DNA of 7,642 nt from positions 1 to 7,642 of the forward strand of contig CAIQGU010000507.1 of the NCBI GenBank assembly GCA_903871435.1. The letters run 5' to 3'. The first letter of the stretch is position 1. Each line of letters opens with the position of its first letter. This DNA is from an uncultured Burkholderiales bacterium (lineage in GTDB: Bacteria > Pseudomonadota > Gammaproteobacteria > Burkholderiales > Burkholderiaceae_F). Below are positions 6,290 through 7,642 of this stretch, piece by piece. Made by a program: the position numbers and the translations under genes. The notes below the pieces were generated by a model, which saw nothing but the letters and a program-made list of their open reading frames with translations, did not search any database and was not told where the DNA came from.

Positions 6290-7642
6290 CTAAAACGTAT
6301 AGGCCGCACGCACCTCGACCGCACGGCCACGGGCGTCGTACAAACTGATGTCAAACGGTTGCGAGAAATAATCCCAAGGCGGCCGGGTATTGAACGCATT
6401 GTTGACGGACGCGCTGAAGCGCCAGTTGCGCAGGCCATGGTATTCCCCGTAGAGGTCCAGCGTTGTCAGGGAGTGGACCTCGGCAGAAGCCTGGCTGCAG
6501 ATGCCATAGACATAGCAATAGTTGCTGTAGCTGTCGGTGTAGTGCACCGTGGCCTGGGCCACCCACGCCGGGTTTTCCCAGGACGTCCAGATCGAACCGC
6601 GCCAGCGTGGCACGGGGCCGCCACCGCCGATGGGCGAGTCCCAATACCAACCGTTGGTGCCGGCATAGTCGGTCCATTGCGTGCCGTTATCCACTTCCAA
6701 GTGTGCGACATAGGTGGCGCTGGTGCCCAGCTTGAGTACAGCAGCGCCCGGCAGGTGGAAACTCGTATCACCTTCGATGTCCACGCCGCTCGTCGTGAGT
6801 TCGTACTTGTTCTCGTAGGGGACGATGACGTAGTTGAGCAGCCCGCCACTGGTGCGGAAGATCTGACCCGGGTAGCTGTTCGGGTCATTGACGATAGTGT
6901 TGGCCGTGGCCTGCGTGGCGATGACGTGATACACAGAGATGCGGTACAGGTCTACCGACAGGTTCACGTTGTCGAGTGGCGACATGACGAGGCCAAGATC
7001 CAGGTTGTTGGTGGTTTCCGGACTGAGCCTTGGGTTGGCCTTGATGACCTCGGCAATGGACTCGGTGGGACGCCCCAAGGGATCGATAGGATCGACCACG
7101 GTGGTGAATGCGGTGGATGCCGCGTTACTGATCTCTGGCAGCGAGGGAGCGCGGAAGCCCTTGGACGCCATACCCCGCAGGGTGAATCGGGACGATGGTT
7201 TCCAGACCAGGGTTGCCTGCGGCGAGACATTGCCGCCCACGTCGCTGTAATGCTCCTCGCGCGCCGCGAGATCAAGCTCCAGCGACTTGACCAGGGGGAC
7301 ATCGAGTTCGCCAAAGAGGGCGTAGACGGACCGGCTGCCGATGACCGTTTGCGTTCCAAAGCCCAGTATCTGGCCGTTTTGCAACTGGCTATCGGTCAGG
7401 TTGGAGATGCTCTCGTGGCGAAATTCCGTACCCACGGCGCCTTCCACGGCGCCGGCCGGAAGCCGCAGCAGAGTGCCGCTGGCCTTGGCGTTCACGGTAT
7501 CGAGCTTGCTCACCGCCGCGTACGAGAAATTGTCGCGCAGGGCCGCCGAGCCGCCGGGCGTGAGGTTCGGGAGATGCCAAAATCAGGTCCAGCTCGGGCA
7601 GCGTCTTGTCGTTCCGCGGGTCGATGTCGTCGATGCGGGCGC
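6290..7642 (-). CDS. TonB-dependent outer-membrane receptor, C-terminal part, frameshifted (5' end outside window)
   Basis: This is the beta-barrel part of a TonB-dependent receptor, which imports siderophores, cobalamin, sugars or other large substrates across the outer membrane using TonB energy. Reading leftward, LRLPAGAVEGAVGTEFRHE, FTLRGMASKGFRAPSLPEI, PETTNNLDLGLVMSP and VNLSVDLYRI are typical barrel-strand wording. The protein ends in AYTF, with the terminal aromatic residue used for Bam recognition. Strands alternate with polar loops; a Gly/Trp-rich loop (NGWYWDSPIGGGG) and a close cysteine pair (CYVYGIC) stand out. The frame is open from the stop at 6290 to about 7570. The preceding part (RIDDIDPRNDKTLPELDLILASP) is in another frame; deleting one base from the GGG at 7569-7571 joins them as ASPNLTPGGSAALRDNF. 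GTG 7513 is an internal codon, not a start. The substrate cannot be told from this part. Confidence 0.88.
7569..7571 (-). other. Single-base frameshift site in the TonB-dependent receptor gene
   Basis: On the coding strand the run reads TCT CCC GAA. Frame A (7642 to about 7570) codes ...ELDLILASP and then loses similarity. Frame B, the long barrel frame, has a TGA just upstream in ACC TGA TTT TGG. With two C bases instead of three, the sequence reads TCT CCG AAC CTC ACG, giving the receptor-like SPNLTPGGSAAL. The site is therefore a one-base insertion in a short homopolymer, either a sequencing error or a true inactivating mutation. Confidence 0.75.

Noticed and set aside
7389..7580. Short minus-strand frame of 63 codons at the receptor
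   Set aside because: It is frame A of the receptor running past the frameshift site. Only its first few residues are receptor-like; the rest is out-of-frame.

Overview
The window is G+C-rich bacterial DNA. It most likely comes from a betaproteobacterium of the Burkholderiales, near the Bordetella/Alcaligenaceae group. The basis is the gene order dusB-fis-purH-ruvC-ruvA-ruvB, which I recall as typical of that group, together with protein wording (DusB 'MGCPVKKVCN', RuvB '[21 protein letters not shown]') recognised from memory. No database search was possible.

Layout, left to right. (1) Positions 1-393 hold the 3' end of a UbiH-type FAD monooxygenase of ubiquinone synthesis. Its last codons and stop lie in a perfect palindromic repeat. 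(2) Positions 394-592 are a hairpin-rich intergenic stretch with decayed pieces of similar repeats and a weak promoter candidate. (3) Positions 593-6236 hold a co-directional cluster: dusB (tRNA dihydrouridine synthase), fis (nucleoid protein), purH (last two steps of IMP synthesis), then ruvC, ruvA and ruvB (Holliday-junction resolution). purH/ruvC overlap by 1 nt, ruvC/ruvA are 1 nt apart and ruvA/ruvB are 34 nt apart, so translational coupling is likely. (4) A strong hairpin at 6244-6273 separates this cluster from a convergent minus-strand TonB-dependent receptor (6290-7642), whose 5' part lies outside the window.

How the genes fit together: dusB-fis resembles the dusB-fis operon of enterobacteria, where growth-phase control acts from upstream of dusB. 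purH supplies purines. RuvA and RuvB drive branch migration, and RuvC cuts the junction. The receptor is an unrelated outer-membrane uptake gene.

This is core-genome content; I found no convincing undescribed multi-gene system. What deserves a second look is a set of structural oddities in familiar genes: a deletion of about 15 residues right after the arginine finger of RuvB, an in-frame low-complexity insertion of about 48 residues in DusB, a long N-terminal extension on Fis, a one-base frameshift in the receptor gene, and the repeat that ends ubiH.
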